From positions 62,001 to 126,000 of the forward strand of contig NZ_PYMJ01000013.1 in the NCBI RefSeq assembly GCF_003025615.1: 64,000 bases of DNA, given 5' to 3'. The notes below the pieces were generated by a model, which saw nothing but the letters and a program-made list of their open reading frames with translations, searched no databases and was not told the DNA's origin. The position numbers and the translations under genes are program-made. Source of the DNA: Photobacterium frigidiphilum (GTDB lineage Bacteria; Pseudomonadota; Gammaproteobacteria; Enterobacterales; Vibrionaceae). How positions within the stretch are numbered: position 1 is the stretch's first letter; each line of letters begins with the position of its first letter. Of this stretch, positions 27,450-35,139 are shown piece by piece.

Positions 27450-27492
27450 ATACCAACCATAGAGAAAAATAATAATATTATGTGATTGGTAT
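27450..27492. repeat. Short palindromic repeat, ATACCAA family (copy 2)
   Basis: ATACCAACCA and TGATTGGTAT are the imperfect inverted ends of a 43-bp AT-rich element. The ends match those at 19525 and 29641. It lies between the small secreted-protein gene and the cupin gene. Confidence 0.5.
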
Positions 27493-27567
27493 TTTCATGA
27501 AGTCCCTAAACGGAACACTATTCAAATATTGAGCAATACTTTTAACTTGGGTATAAGTACGTAATCT

Positions 27568-27879
27568 TTAGCGATTACTCACACCGTGGAACGCACTGCG
27601 TGAAAATTCAGCACCATCAACGGTTACAGCTTTATATTGAATAGAACGTGAGCTATTTAATGGTAATGGAATAAATACACGCCCATTTTCATCAGTGCTA
27701 AATGATTGATTTAGTTGAGTCAACTTAGGAGTTGTAACTACTGCATTCTCTTCTGCTACACCATTTTTAGATACCGTAACCCACGAACCATTTTTTGTAT
27801 CTACGATATTAATATCAGCTAACGTTGCCGCTGAAAATAAAACCAACAACGTAGAAATAGAAACATTTAACTTTTTCAT
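27568..27879 (-). CDS. Small secreted protein of unknown function
   Basis: The 103-residue product has a clear signal peptide (MKKLNVSISTLLVLFSAATLA) followed by about 80 polar residues with a repeating beta-strand pattern (NGSWVTVSKNGVAEENAVVT and so on). It contains no cysteine. This looks like a small periplasmic or secreted beta-sandwich protein. I do not recognise the family. It lies upstream of the cupin-gfa pair but is separated by a 140-bp gap that contains a palindromic repeat, so it is probably a separate unit. Confidence 0.65.
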   Translation of the reverse strand: MKKLNVSISTLLVLFSAATLADINIVDTKNGSWVTVSKNGVAEENAVVTTPKLTQLNQSFSTDENGRVFIPLPLNSSRSIQYKAVTVDGAEFSRSAFHGVSNR

Positions 27880-28499
27880 TATTTACCTTAATTATAAAGT
27901 GGTGTCTAGCACTTAATGCATTACGAATCACCTTCGACATCAAATCTATATATCATAGAATTTGTCGATCTTGTTCAGCATTACAGTAGACAGAATTAAT
28001 ATGCATATTGCATTACTATTAAATAAACATCAGAGCGTTTATTTATGCTCTTCGTTTTGATGGAGCGATTATGCTTCATTCCATCATTAGTGATAATCTA
28101 CCTTTTAGATAAATGACTTTTACCATAATGTAATAATGTCGATAAACATGGTGATAAACACAGACTTAGCCTATATAGCGAAACATTCAAATAGTACAAA
28201 ATCATTCATCAGCATCATTATTAATAGCTGCATGTAATAAAAAATTTAACTTTCGGCAGCACAAAGCAGTAAAGAGAGCAACAAACTACGACAAATAATA
28301 ACATTGTTAAATCGCAGTATAAATTTCGTTCAATTCTATCTCTAATATTAAGAACGTGCTTCCTATACACAAAACATCAAACTTTTCACGTTAATAATTC
28401 TAAGCATGGTGTTTAATAAAAATGAACATAATGTCATTCCATAAAGTGCTATTTTTTTTAGGTCTCGAAGTGTTTCTTGTTTTATATAGCAGGTAAGTT
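27880..28499. other. AT-rich spacer upstream of cfa
   Basis: These 620 bp lie between divergent genes. I see no convincing ORF, RNA gene or repeat. It presumably carries the cfa promoter; no stationary-phase or other promoter could be assigned with confidence. Confidence 0.5.
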
Positions 28500-29642
28500 A
28501 TGTCCAATTTAAAACTTTTCAATGAACTATTAAGCCCAGCCGATATTCAAATCAACGGTAAACGTGATTGGGATATCAGGCTTCATGACGAGGCTGCACT
28601 AGATAGGATTCTTGTGGATGGTTCATTAGGGTTAGGTGAAACTTACATGGATGGTTTATGGGATTGCGACAAAATTGATGAATTAATCAGTCGTATCACC
28701 AAGCACGATTTAGAAGGTAAATTAGGCCTTAAAGCCAAGCTATGGCTAGGTGCTCATCTTGGGCGAAATAAGGTTGTAAGTTTATTTAATAAGCAAAGTG
28801 TAACGCGATGTAGTAAAGATGTGCCCTTTCATTATGACCTAGGCAATGATTTATTCCAAACGATGTTAGATGATCGAATGACGTACACGTGCGGTTACTG
28901 GAAACATGCGGAAGATCTCAACGAAGCCCAAGAATCGAAGCTCGATTTGGTTTGCCGTAAAATGGGGCTAGAACCTGGTATGCATGTATTAGACATTGGT
29001 TGTGGGTGGGGAAGCTTCATGAACTACGCCGCTGAGCATTATGGTGTTATATGCCATGGTTTAACCCTTTCTAAAGAACAAATGGTTCTGGGTATGAAAA
29101 AGGTACGTGACAAGCGATTGCCTGTTAATTTCATTCTTCAAGATTACCGAACCTACTCGCCAGACATTTCATACGATCGTGTTGTGTCTATTGGCATGAT
29201 TGAGCATGTCGGCCCTGAGAATTACAAAGAATTTTTCACGTGTGCAAACCGATTCCTTAAAGACGACGGAGCATTCTTACTCCATACCATCGGCACCCCA
29301 AAATCTCAAAACGAAACGGATCCTTGGATTGATAAGTACATATTTCCCAATGGCGTGATCCCATCAATCACTCAATTAAGTTCCGCTATGGAAAATAAGT
29401 TTAACGTTGAAGACTTGCACAACATAGGGCCTGACTATGATAAAACATTGGTCGCTTGGTGCCATAACTTTGAAGAAAGATGGGGAGAAATTTCACATAG
29501 GTACGATGAAACATTCTATCGAATGTGGCGTTACTACTTACTATCGTGTGCGGGGGCGTTCCGTAGCCGTAGCTTAAGTGTATGGCAAATGGTCTTAACG
29601 AAAGAAGGGGCCGAATTACCGCAATACGCCAGAGCCGTGTAA
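28500..29642 (+). CDS. cfa: Cyclopropane-fatty-acyl-phospholipid synthase
   Basis: Cfa transfers a methylene group from S-adenosylmethionine to unsaturated acyl chains of membrane phospholipids, a protection against acid and other stress. The SAM-binding motif VLDIGCGWGSF is near residue 163, followed by SIGMIEHVGPENY and the C-terminal FYRMWRYYLLSCAGAFRSR block typical of the family. The length of 380 matches E. coli. Its stop codon TAA is formed by the first bases of a palindromic repeat element, so the natural C-terminus may have been trimmed or replaced by only a few residues. Confidence 0.95.
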   Translation: MSNLKLFNELLSPADIQINGKRDWDIRLHDEAALDRILVDGSLGLGETYMDGLWDCDKIDELISRITKHDLEGKLGLKAKLWLGAHLGRNKVVSLFNKQSVTRCSKDVPFHYDLGNDLFQTMLDDRMTYTCGYWKHAEDLNEAQESKLDLVCRKMGLEPGMHVLDIGCGWGSFMNYAAEHYGVICHGLTLSKEQMVLGMKKVRDKRLPVNFILQDYRTYSPDISYDRVVSIGMIEHVGPENYKEFFTCANRFLKDDGAFLLHTIGTPKSQNETDPWIDKYIFPNGVIPSITQLSSAMENKFNVEDLHNIGPDYDKTLVAWCHNFEERWGEISHRYDETFYRMWRYYLLSCAGAFRSRSLSVWQMVLTKEGAELPQYARAV

Positions 29643-29806
29643 TACCATTCTGGATAAGTAAATGGTCAGATAATTGCGCAGGAAAAATTGATAATAACAA
29701 GGCAGAAATTGAAGTAACTAGTTATTCTAATTATAAAATTTCTAACGTAGTTAGAAGCAGTTTTAACCAGCAAGAATGATCAGATACTTGTCTAGATTGG
29801 TATAAG
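29641..29806. mobile_element. MITE-like element with ATACCA ends
   Basis: About 165 bp bounded by imperfect inverted ends: ATACCATTCTGGATAAGTAAATG on the left in pieces, and on the right TGATCAG-TACTTG-TCTAGATTGGTAT. It encodes nothing. The left 13 bases GGATAAGTAAATG recur exactly at 19525-19572. The left end overlaps the cfa stop codon. Confidence 0.7.
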
Positions 29807-29925
29807 AGAAAAAGGGGCGAAAAACGCTAACAGTAAACCTTAATATTGCTATTAAGTGTGTCGGTTCGATGCGTTGTCGCCTCACAGAAGCCCTGCCTAA
29901 ATAATAAATTTGAGGAAGAAACGCC

Positions 29926-30429
29926 ATGGAATCGACCGTTGTACTGTTAGTCGAGCTAGGAAACTCAGCGATTTATTCAACGAATGTGAGTACTAGAACC
30001 CACAAGCTTAATACTCATTTAAAACAGTCCCGCTATAGCGCTATCGATGAATTACTAACATTAAGCAACATTGCCGCGAAAGGCTCAGTGATTCTTAAGG
30101 ATATCCAAGTCCGAGAGCAATCAGGCGATCATACTGAATTTACAATCTATGTTAGTTATCTTCCTGCATTCATTGATGTCGCTGTTGAAGCCGAACGTAA
30201 TAAGCACGGGTTCTCTTACTATGTCGAGGTCGCTGGTGTCGGCCATGAGTACTCAGCGAGTCACGCGGTAAAAGCCCGAGATATTGCCCTGATGTCGCTT
30301 AGAACACATAAACCAGACATTAAAGACTTCGAAATAACTCTTATAGATAAAGAAACTGAGAAAATGCCATCAGAGATCGAGCTCAATGAGTTCTCTAGTG
30401 TCTATATGACGGCGAGGGTTATCGTATGA
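29926..30429 (+). CDS. Hypothetical protein (unrecognised)
   Basis: This 167-residue protein has no signal peptide or membrane segment. The first half (MESTVVLLVELGNSAIYSTNVSTRTHK) and second half (FSYYVEVAGVGHEYSASHAVKARDIALMSL) are of mixed alpha/beta character; no motif is recognised. AGGAAG precedes the ATG. Its stop overlaps the start of a 37-residue membrane microprotein by 4 bp, so the two are probably translated together. The pair and the next gene form a run of unrecognised genes after the MITE-like element. Confidence 0.65.
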   Translation: MESTVVLLVELGNSAIYSTNVSTRTHKLNTHLKQSRYSAIDELLTLSNIAAKGSVILKDIQVREQSGDHTEFTIYVSYLPAFIDVAVEAERNKHGFSYYVEVAGVGHEYSASHAVKARDIALMSLRTHKPDIKDFEITLIDKETEKMPSEIELNEFSSVYMTARVIV

Positions 30430-30539
30430 CTTTCCATTCGTTTATGGACGTAATGCATTACTTTTTAATGGCTGCCTTTTTCATCATTATTGCTGCCAGC
30501 GTGGCGATCAAAATTGAAAATAAAAGAAGTAGAGATTAG
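30426..30539 (+). CDS. 37-residue single-span membrane microprotein
   Basis: ATG at 30426 overlaps the preceding stop (ATGA). The product starts MTFHSFMDVMHY, has one hydrophobic segment of about 19 residues (FLMAAFFIIIAASVAIKI) and ends with a basic tail (ENKRSRD). This is a classic layout for a small inner-membrane protein with the tail in the cytoplasm. The function is unknown; coupling suggests that it partners the 167-residue protein. Confidence 0.5.
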   Translation: MTFHSFMDVMHYFLMAAFFIIIAASVAIKIENKRSRD

Positions 30540-30614
30540 TTCATCAGCTGACATTCATTATCCAAACGGAGCATCGCCCCCCTTTGGGAAAATGCCACAA
30601 TGAGGACGCGAACA

Positions 30615-31061
30615 ATGAGCCCTTTAATAATAATTTTAGAAACGCAGCAAGACATAGATGCGAATACCGACGAGTTGATGAGCATCTTGTCTCATGCTGC
30701 CATCGGAGTCAGTCTGAATAAACCGCTTAACCGAGGGCGCTGGTTAGAAGCTTATTTCATCAAAATGTTACCATCTTTAAACCCTAACGGACTAGCATTC
30801 AAGGTGGTACAAGGCTGTCGCAAGGAATCAACCAGCAATAAACTAGCAAGGTGTTTTGAAACCTTCTACGAATTTTATTGGGGCACACGACCATACCGTG
30901 CAGCGCGACCATTACCCGGAAAGATTAATAGAGCGCATAATCGAATCCGGGAATATTCACGAATTAAAAAAGCAGTTATTGGTGAATCGACACAAGCTCG
31001 CCCTCTTGGTTGCGTTAGTCACTTAGTCGGTCATATCGAAAAAGCCTCAAACCATTACTGA
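30615..31061 (+). CDS. Hypothetical protein (unrecognised)
   Basis: About 148 residues from MSPLIIILETQQD. I prefer ATG 30615, which has GAGGA 8 nt upstream, to the ATG at 30600. The C-terminal half is rich in arginine and aromatic residues (RCFETFYEFYWGTRPYRAARPLPGKINRAHNRIREYSRIKK), which could suit nucleic-acid binding, but no known motif appears. It follows the microprotein by about 75 bp in the same direction. A weak hairpin with AAAGCCT/AGGCTTT arms lies at its end. Confidence 0.55.
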   Translation: MSPLIIILETQQDIDANTDELMSILSHAAIGVSLNKPLNRGRWLEAYFIKMLPSLNPNGLAFKVVQGCRKESTSNKLARCFETFYEFYWGTRPYRAARPLPGKINRAHNRIREYSRIKKAVIGESTQARPLGCVSHLVGHIEKASNHY

Positions 31062-31072
31062 TTCAAGGCTTT
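31041..31072 (+). terminator. Probable weak terminator
   Basis: AAAGCCT and AGGCTTT pair across an 18-nt loop overlapping the stop of the preceding gene, followed by TC-rich sequence. Confidence 0.4.
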
Positions 31073-31153
31073 CTCATGGCTTACTAATAAAGATTGGTGA
31101 GCCATTTATCATGGTGGAAAATATTGTAAATTCTTCATCAAGGTGAAAGAAAC

Positions 31154-31594
31154 TCAGCTGGCATGCTCCATCTTGGTCGATATCGCTATTCGGTTCCAAG
31201 CATTGATAGTGACAATTTGCATCATACACTGTGCGGTCGCAGTCTCGCCCAGTAATTCAATACAGCGATTATAAGTAGCTTCAGGCAAACCCTGATCGGC
31301 AATTAACGTCATCTCGTCAGTCATTGCCAATACCGCACATTCTACATCACTAAACAACGGCGATTCTTGCCATGCGGCTAATGCCATTAAACGCTGTACG
31401 TCGATACCACTTTTTTGAGCAACAGGAGTGTGCATTTGAATACAATAGGCGCAGTTATTGATCATCGATGTGCGCAGTTTAATCAGTTCTTTCAAGGTAG
31501 TAGGCAGTTCAGAGCCTGACACATAGTTTTCTAACCCCATCATCGCTTCAATTGCTTTTGTTTGTAATCCACTAATATCAATACGCTTTTGCAT
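31154..31594 (-). CDS. AhpD-like / carboxymuconolactone decarboxylase family protein
   Basis: This 146-residue protein has the AhpD core CAYCIQMH (CxxC followed by His, about residues 52-59), the signature of the alkylhydroperoxidase-like branch of the CMD family. Such proteins reduce peroxides or are of unknown activity. The gene is divergent from a LysR regulator at 31774, which probably controls it. The length is normal for the single-domain family. Confidence 0.85.
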   Translation of the reverse strand: MQKRIDISGLQTKAIEAMMGLENYVSGSELPTTLKELIKLRTSMINNCAYCIQMHTPVAQKSGIDVQRLMALAAWQESPLFSDVECAVLAMTDEMTLIADQGLPEATYNRCIELLGETATAQCMMQIVTINAWNRIAISTKMEHAS

Positions 31595-31773
31595 TCTTAT
31601 CTCCTCAATTGGTTACACTCTTTTAGATATGTAAACGGTCAAATATTTTCGCAGACAGGCCTCTTGTTGAGCTCCCCTGCTGATTCAATAAGGACATTGT
31701 GCAGAATTCGACTGAGAGATAGAATGCCGCTATTATCTGCAATAGTTTTGCGTAAAATGCAAAGGTGAGCTGA

Positions 31774-32670
31774 ATGTTAGATCTTGTACGAGTGTTTACC
31801 CAGGTCGTTGAGTCCGGCAGTTTCTCTAAGGCGGGGCATGCTCTGCACATGGCACCCTCTTCTGTGGCCAGAAATATCGATAATCTTGAAAAACAGCTTC
31901 GAGTAACCCTATTTAAGCGCAGTACACGCCAATTATTACTCACCGAAGAGGGTCAGTATTTCCTTGTTGGTGCCAGTAAGCTAATGGAAGATGCCGATCA
32001 ACTCATTCGTTCTATGGATAAAACAAACGATGTACCGAGTGGCACCTTGCGGATCTCTGTTTTCGAAAGCTTCGGAAACCTGTGTATCAACCCTATTTTG
32101 CCTGACTTTCTCAAACGCTACCCTAACGTTACCGTTGATATTGAACTAGACGATAGAATGGTCGATATGAATGCTGAGAATATCGACTTAGGTATCCGAA
32201 TTGGCCGCCCTGCCGATAGCAGCCTGAATGCTAGAATGCTGATGCCGAACCATACAATTCTGTGTGCTTCTCCAAGCTACCTTGAGCGTTGCGGTACACC
32301 GACTACTCCAGAAGAAGTAAGCCAACACAACTGCTTGCTACTAAGCCGTGACAGAAAACGTAACTACTGGCATTTTTCCAATAAGAAACAGCACAAGAAA
32401 GTTGCAGTTAAGGGGAATTTATATTCAAGAGGCGGGTCTCCATTAATGTCTGCAGCACTGGGCGGGACAGGCCTATTGCTACTTTCAAGCTGGATGGTAT
32501 CTGACTCTATAAAAGATGGGGAACTACAAAAAGTATTGCCAGATTGGACTGCTTCACCACATGAACATGCAGGTATTGAGATTTATGCCGTTTATCGTGG
32601 TGGCAAATACCCCAAACCACAGCTCAGGGCTTTTATAGATTATCTAGTGGATCATATTGCTGCTCAATGA
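31774..32670 (+). CDS. LysR family regulator divergent from AhpD-like gene
   Basis: The product has 298 residues with the N-terminal helix-turn-helix SFSKAGHALHMAPSSVARNIDNLEKQL and a standard effector domain. It belongs to the group near AaeR/PecT-like regulators with the conserved NIDLGIRIG segment. It is divergent from the AhpD-like gene across 180 bp, the usual layout for a LysR protein and its target. It ends just before the HAD gene remnant. Confidence 0.88.
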   Translation: MLDLVRVFTQVVESGSFSKAGHALHMAPSSVARNIDNLEKQLRVTLFKRSTRQLLLTEEGQYFLVGASKLMEDADQLIRSMDKTNDVPSGTLRISVFESFGNLCINPILPDFLKRYPNVTVDIELDDRMVDMNAENIDLGIRIGRPADSSLNARMLMPNHTILCASPSYLERCGTPTTPEEVSQHNCLLLSRDRKRNYWHFSNKKQHKKVAVKGNLYSRGGSPLMSAALGGTGLLLLSSWMVSDSIKDGELQKVLPDWTASPHEHAGIEIYAVYRGGKYPKPQLRAFIDYLVDHIAAQ

Positions 32671-32726
32671 CCGTGCGCGGCATGTAGTGAGCACGATCCG
32701 AAATATATAAAGCAACAACTTCATCT

Positions 32727-32768
32727 TCACAAGGTGCCATCAAGATCAGAGATCATTAATTGGTACAT
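32727..32768 (-). pseudogene. 5' stump of a Cof-type HAD phosphatase gene
   Basis: ATG at 32768 has a good ribosome site (AAAAGGAAAACA) and encodes MYQLMISDLDGTL before a TGA. This is exactly the start of Cof/YidA-type HAD phosphatases, including the DLDGT motif with the nucleophile, but everything after residue 13 is gone. The stump lies just beyond the tRNA-Asp terminator. A deletion or insertion that brought the LysR/AhpD pair next to the tRNA genes probably removed the rest. Confidence 0.6.
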
Positions 32769-32821
32769 TGTTTTCCTTTTGTTCATATTCTTGATTAACA
32801 AGTTTGGCAAACTGCAGATGC

Positions 32822-32850
32822 AAAAAAGCCCCAGCATTTCTGCTGAGGCT
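32822..32850 (-). terminator. Terminator of the tRNA-Ser/tRNA-Asp unit
   Basis: On the minus strand AGCCTCAGCA-GAAA-TGCTGGGGCT is followed by TTTTTT. It ends the two-tRNA transcript. Confidence 0.88.
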
Positions 32851-32859
32851 TCGTTGTGT

Positions 32860-32936
32860 TGGCGGAGCGGACGGGACTCGAACCCGCGACCCCCGGCGTG
32901 ACAGGCCGGTATTCTAACCAACTGAACTACCGCTCC
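32860..32936 (-). tRNA. tRNA-Asp (GTC)
   Basis: The 77-nt minus-strand sequence begins GGAGCGGTAGTTCAGTTGG and ends with an encoded CCA. The acceptor stem GGAGCGG/CCGCTCC pairs, the anticodon loop is CTGTCAC, and the T arm reads GGGTTCGAGTCCC. Confidence 0.97.
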
Positions 32937-32977
32937 AATTCTGTATGACATTCGAAGTAAATCAAATATCTAGAATA

Positions 32978-33068
32978 TGGCGGAGAGATAGGGATTTGAA
33001 CCCTAGAAGGGCTATAAACCCTTGCCGGTTTTCAAGACCGGTGCTTTCGACCACTCAGCCATCTCTCC
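32978..33068 (-). tRNA. tRNA-Ser (TGA)
   Basis: The 91-nt minus-strand sequence starts GGAGAGATGGCTGAGTGG, has anticodon loop CTTGAAA, a long variable arm typical of serine tRNAs, and an encoded CCA. It lies 41 bp before tRNA-Asp and is probably co-transcribed with it. Confidence 0.97.
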
Positions 33069-33348
33069 AGTGCGGTGAATAATACGCATCGGAGATTCGA
33101 CTGTAAACCCTAAACTGCATCGAATGCTTGTTTTTTGACCTAAATCGTCATGTTTTTTTATTTCTAATGAAATCAGTAGTAAACAGGTGATATTTATTAA
33201 CCGATATGCTCATTATTCATCATAATCGCAGTCAGATTGACGTGTTAAAGAATACGCTTTCCATGAAAATTTCATAAAGCTGCCATTAATGGATACAATC
33301 AGATTATTTATACAAAAGGTAAGATAGCCGTTAAGAGAGTGACTCAGA

Positions 33349-33486
33349 ATGTCGTTATCGATGTTAAAAAAAGAAAATAAACCCATAAATGTCGAGTATT
33401 CAGACAAAAGACAACAAGATGACACTAGCCTACATACCCTGCTAACTGGTAAAATTCGGACCATCAAAGCCCCAAACACTGATTAA
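33349..33486 (+). CDS. Possible 45-residue small protein
   Basis: ATG at 33349 opens a frame of 45 codons ending at TAA 33484-33486, 15 bp before the YebC/PmpR gene. The product is basic and polar (MSLSMLKKENKPINVEYSDKR at the start in pieces, TGKIRTIKAPNTD at the end), with no membrane segment. The ribosome site is poor (GAGTGA 10-12 nt upstream). It may be a real upstream small gene or chance. Confidence 0.3.
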   Translation: MSLSMLKKENKPINVEYSDKRQQDDTSLHTLLTGKIRTIKAPNTD

Positions 33487-33501
33487 AGAGAGTGATTCCT
33501 C

Positions 33502-34224
33502 ATGGGAAGAAAATTCGAAGTACGCAAATTGTCGATGGCAAAAACGGCTGGCGCAAAGATCAAGGTTTACTCAAAATACGGTAAAGAGATCTACGTCTGT
33601 GCTAAGAACGGTAGTCTAGACCCAGACAGCAACCTTTCACTCAAGCGCTTGATCGAAAAAGCAAAAAAAGATCAGGTGCCAAGCCATGTCATCGAGAAAG
33701 CGATCGATAAGGCCAAAGGTGGTGCCGGTGAAGATTTTGCTACTGCGCGCTACGAAGGTTTTGGACCAGGAAACTGCATGGTTATCGTTGACTGTTTAAC
33801 AGACAACAACAACCGTACTTTCATGGATGTTCGCCAAGCGTTTGTTAAGAACCATGCGAAAATCGGTGGACCAGGTACTGTTGGTCACATGTTCGAACAC
33901 CAAGCTGTATTCCAGTTCGCTGGTGACGACGAAGAAATGGTTCTTGAAAACCTAATGATGGAAGATGTTGACGTAACTGACATCGAGTGCGAAGACGGCA
34001 TTATTACCGTTTATGCTCCTCATACAGAATTTTTCAAAGTGAAAAATGCACTTGCAGCAACGATGCCAGATGTAGCTGTTGACGTTGAAGAAATTTCTTT
34101 TGTTCCTCAAACAATGACTGAAATCAGCGGCGACGACGTAGCTGCATTCGAGAAATTCTTAGACGTGTTAAATGACTGTGATGATGTACAGAATATTTAC
34201 CACAATGCGGAAATTGCTGAATAA
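33502..34224 (+). CDS. YebC/PmpR family protein (YeeN-like)
   Basis: This cytoplasmic protein of 240 residues belongs to the YebC/PmpR (TACO1) family. Members were annotated as transcription regulators, and more recent work links them to translation of difficult proline stretches. The family's conserved stretches are visible as [23 protein letters not shown] and [18 protein letters not shown]. The start [19 protein letters not shown] is characteristic of the YeeN branch rather than the classic YebC start. It has its own strong terminator. Confidence 0.92.
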   Translation: MGRKFEVRKLSMAKTAGAKIKVYSKYGKEIYVCAKNGSLDPDSNLSLKRLIEKAKKDQVPSHVIEKAIDKAKGGAGEDFATARYEGFGPGNCMVIVDCLTDNNNRTFMDVRQAFVKNHAKIGGPGTVGHMFEHQAVFQFAGDDEEMVLENLMMEDVDVTDIECEDGIITVYAPHTEFFKVKNALAATMPDVAVDVEEISFVPQTMTEISGDDVAAFEKFLDVLNDCDDVQNIYHNAEIAE

Positions 34225-34245
34225 TCCATTTTATTCATTGCATTT

Positions 34246-34280
34246 AAAAGCCCTGAATCATTACTGATTCAGGGCTTTTT
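34246..34280 (+). terminator. Terminator of the YebC/PmpR gene
   Basis: AAAAGCCCTGAATCA and TGATTCAGGGCTTTTT pair perfectly around TTAC and end in a T-run. Confidence 0.93.
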
Positions 34281-34313
34281 GTTTTCTGGACCCAGTACTT
34301 TTTTTACTCGTCG

Positions 34314-35015
34314 TTATTCATTAATCATAATCGAGACTGGTTGCTTTAATAGCTGATCAGGAATAACTGATAGCCATCCGTTACAGCGGGCATAATCAAT
34401 CAGCGACGCACGATTAGTGACACCAAATATGGCAAACCGGACGATTAGATTAGCAATTTGCTTTTCTACCGCTTTGGGTGTGCGATGGATCATCAACGCA
34501 ATTTGCTTTGTCTGGCGACCACGTAGCAACCAAAACAGTACAATTTCCTGAGAAGGTGTAAGTTGCATTTCCCCCAGCCGTACAGAACTAAATGATTTAT
34601 GGGATTTGTCGAACGTCATGATTTCAGCAAAAGCTTCGACACAGATCAGTTCTTTAAGATTAACTGCATTAAATTGCACTCCCCACGTTTCACCGTTAAT
34701 GACAACTGGTCGCTTATTGAATGAAAATGCATCGTAACCATGCGCATAGTTATGAATATCGATGGTGCTAACTGTCTTATTACTTAGCATTACATGTCTA
34801 TCTTGTTGGGCAAAGATGGATGCAAATTGGGCTGTGTCACATGGTAGGTCACAATCAAATAGCCCCTCTATCTCCTTCGGAGCATTCACCAACTGTCGAT
34901 AGGCTTCATTCGCAAAAACAAATTGCCCACCTTTAGATTTAAGGCCTGCTGGAGTCGGGGTTGTGTCTAGCATGTGAATTAGGACGGATAAGTATGTAGT
35001 TTGATCTAAATTCAC
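34314..35015 (-). CDS. PAS-like sensor with LuxR-type DNA-binding domain
   Basis: The 233-residue protein has an N-terminal PAS-like region (about 15-120, including GLKSKGGQFVFANEAYRQL) and a C-terminal LuxR-type helix-turn-helix (about 150-215, LTPSQEIVLFWLLRGRQTKQIALMIHRTPKAVEKQIANL). It is therefore a single-protein sensor and regulator; no acyl-homoserine-lactone domain is apparent. It stands between the YebC/PmpR gene and the PTS permease gene. Its target is unknown. Confidence 0.82.
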   Translation of the reverse strand: MNLDQTTYLSVLIHMLDTTPTPAGLKSKGGQFVFANEAYRQLVNAPKEIEGLFDCDLPCDTAQFASIFAQQDRHVMLSNKTVSTIDIHNYAHGYDAFSFNKRPVVINGETWGVQFNAVNLKELICVEAFAEIMTFDKSHKSFSSVRLGEMQLTPSQEIVLFWLLRGRQTKQIALMIHRTPKAVEKQIANLIVRFAIFGVTNRASLIDYARCNGWLSVIPDQLLKQPVSIMINE

Positions 35016-35139
35016 GCCGCTAGTTTAACAAATAGTCATGCTAAAAAAGTAGTAGAAACTACCCTTTTAGTCGTTATTTAAATAAAGCCAACTCCACTAT
35101 AGAGTTGGCATACTTATTCTGCATAGGGGGGAGATAAAG

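Noticed and set aside
32727..32729. TGA after MYQLMISDLDGTL as a possible fifth selenocysteine codon
   Set aside because: The sequence after this TGA does not continue the HAD family in any frame and soon meets further stops, so it is a truncation and not a Sec site.
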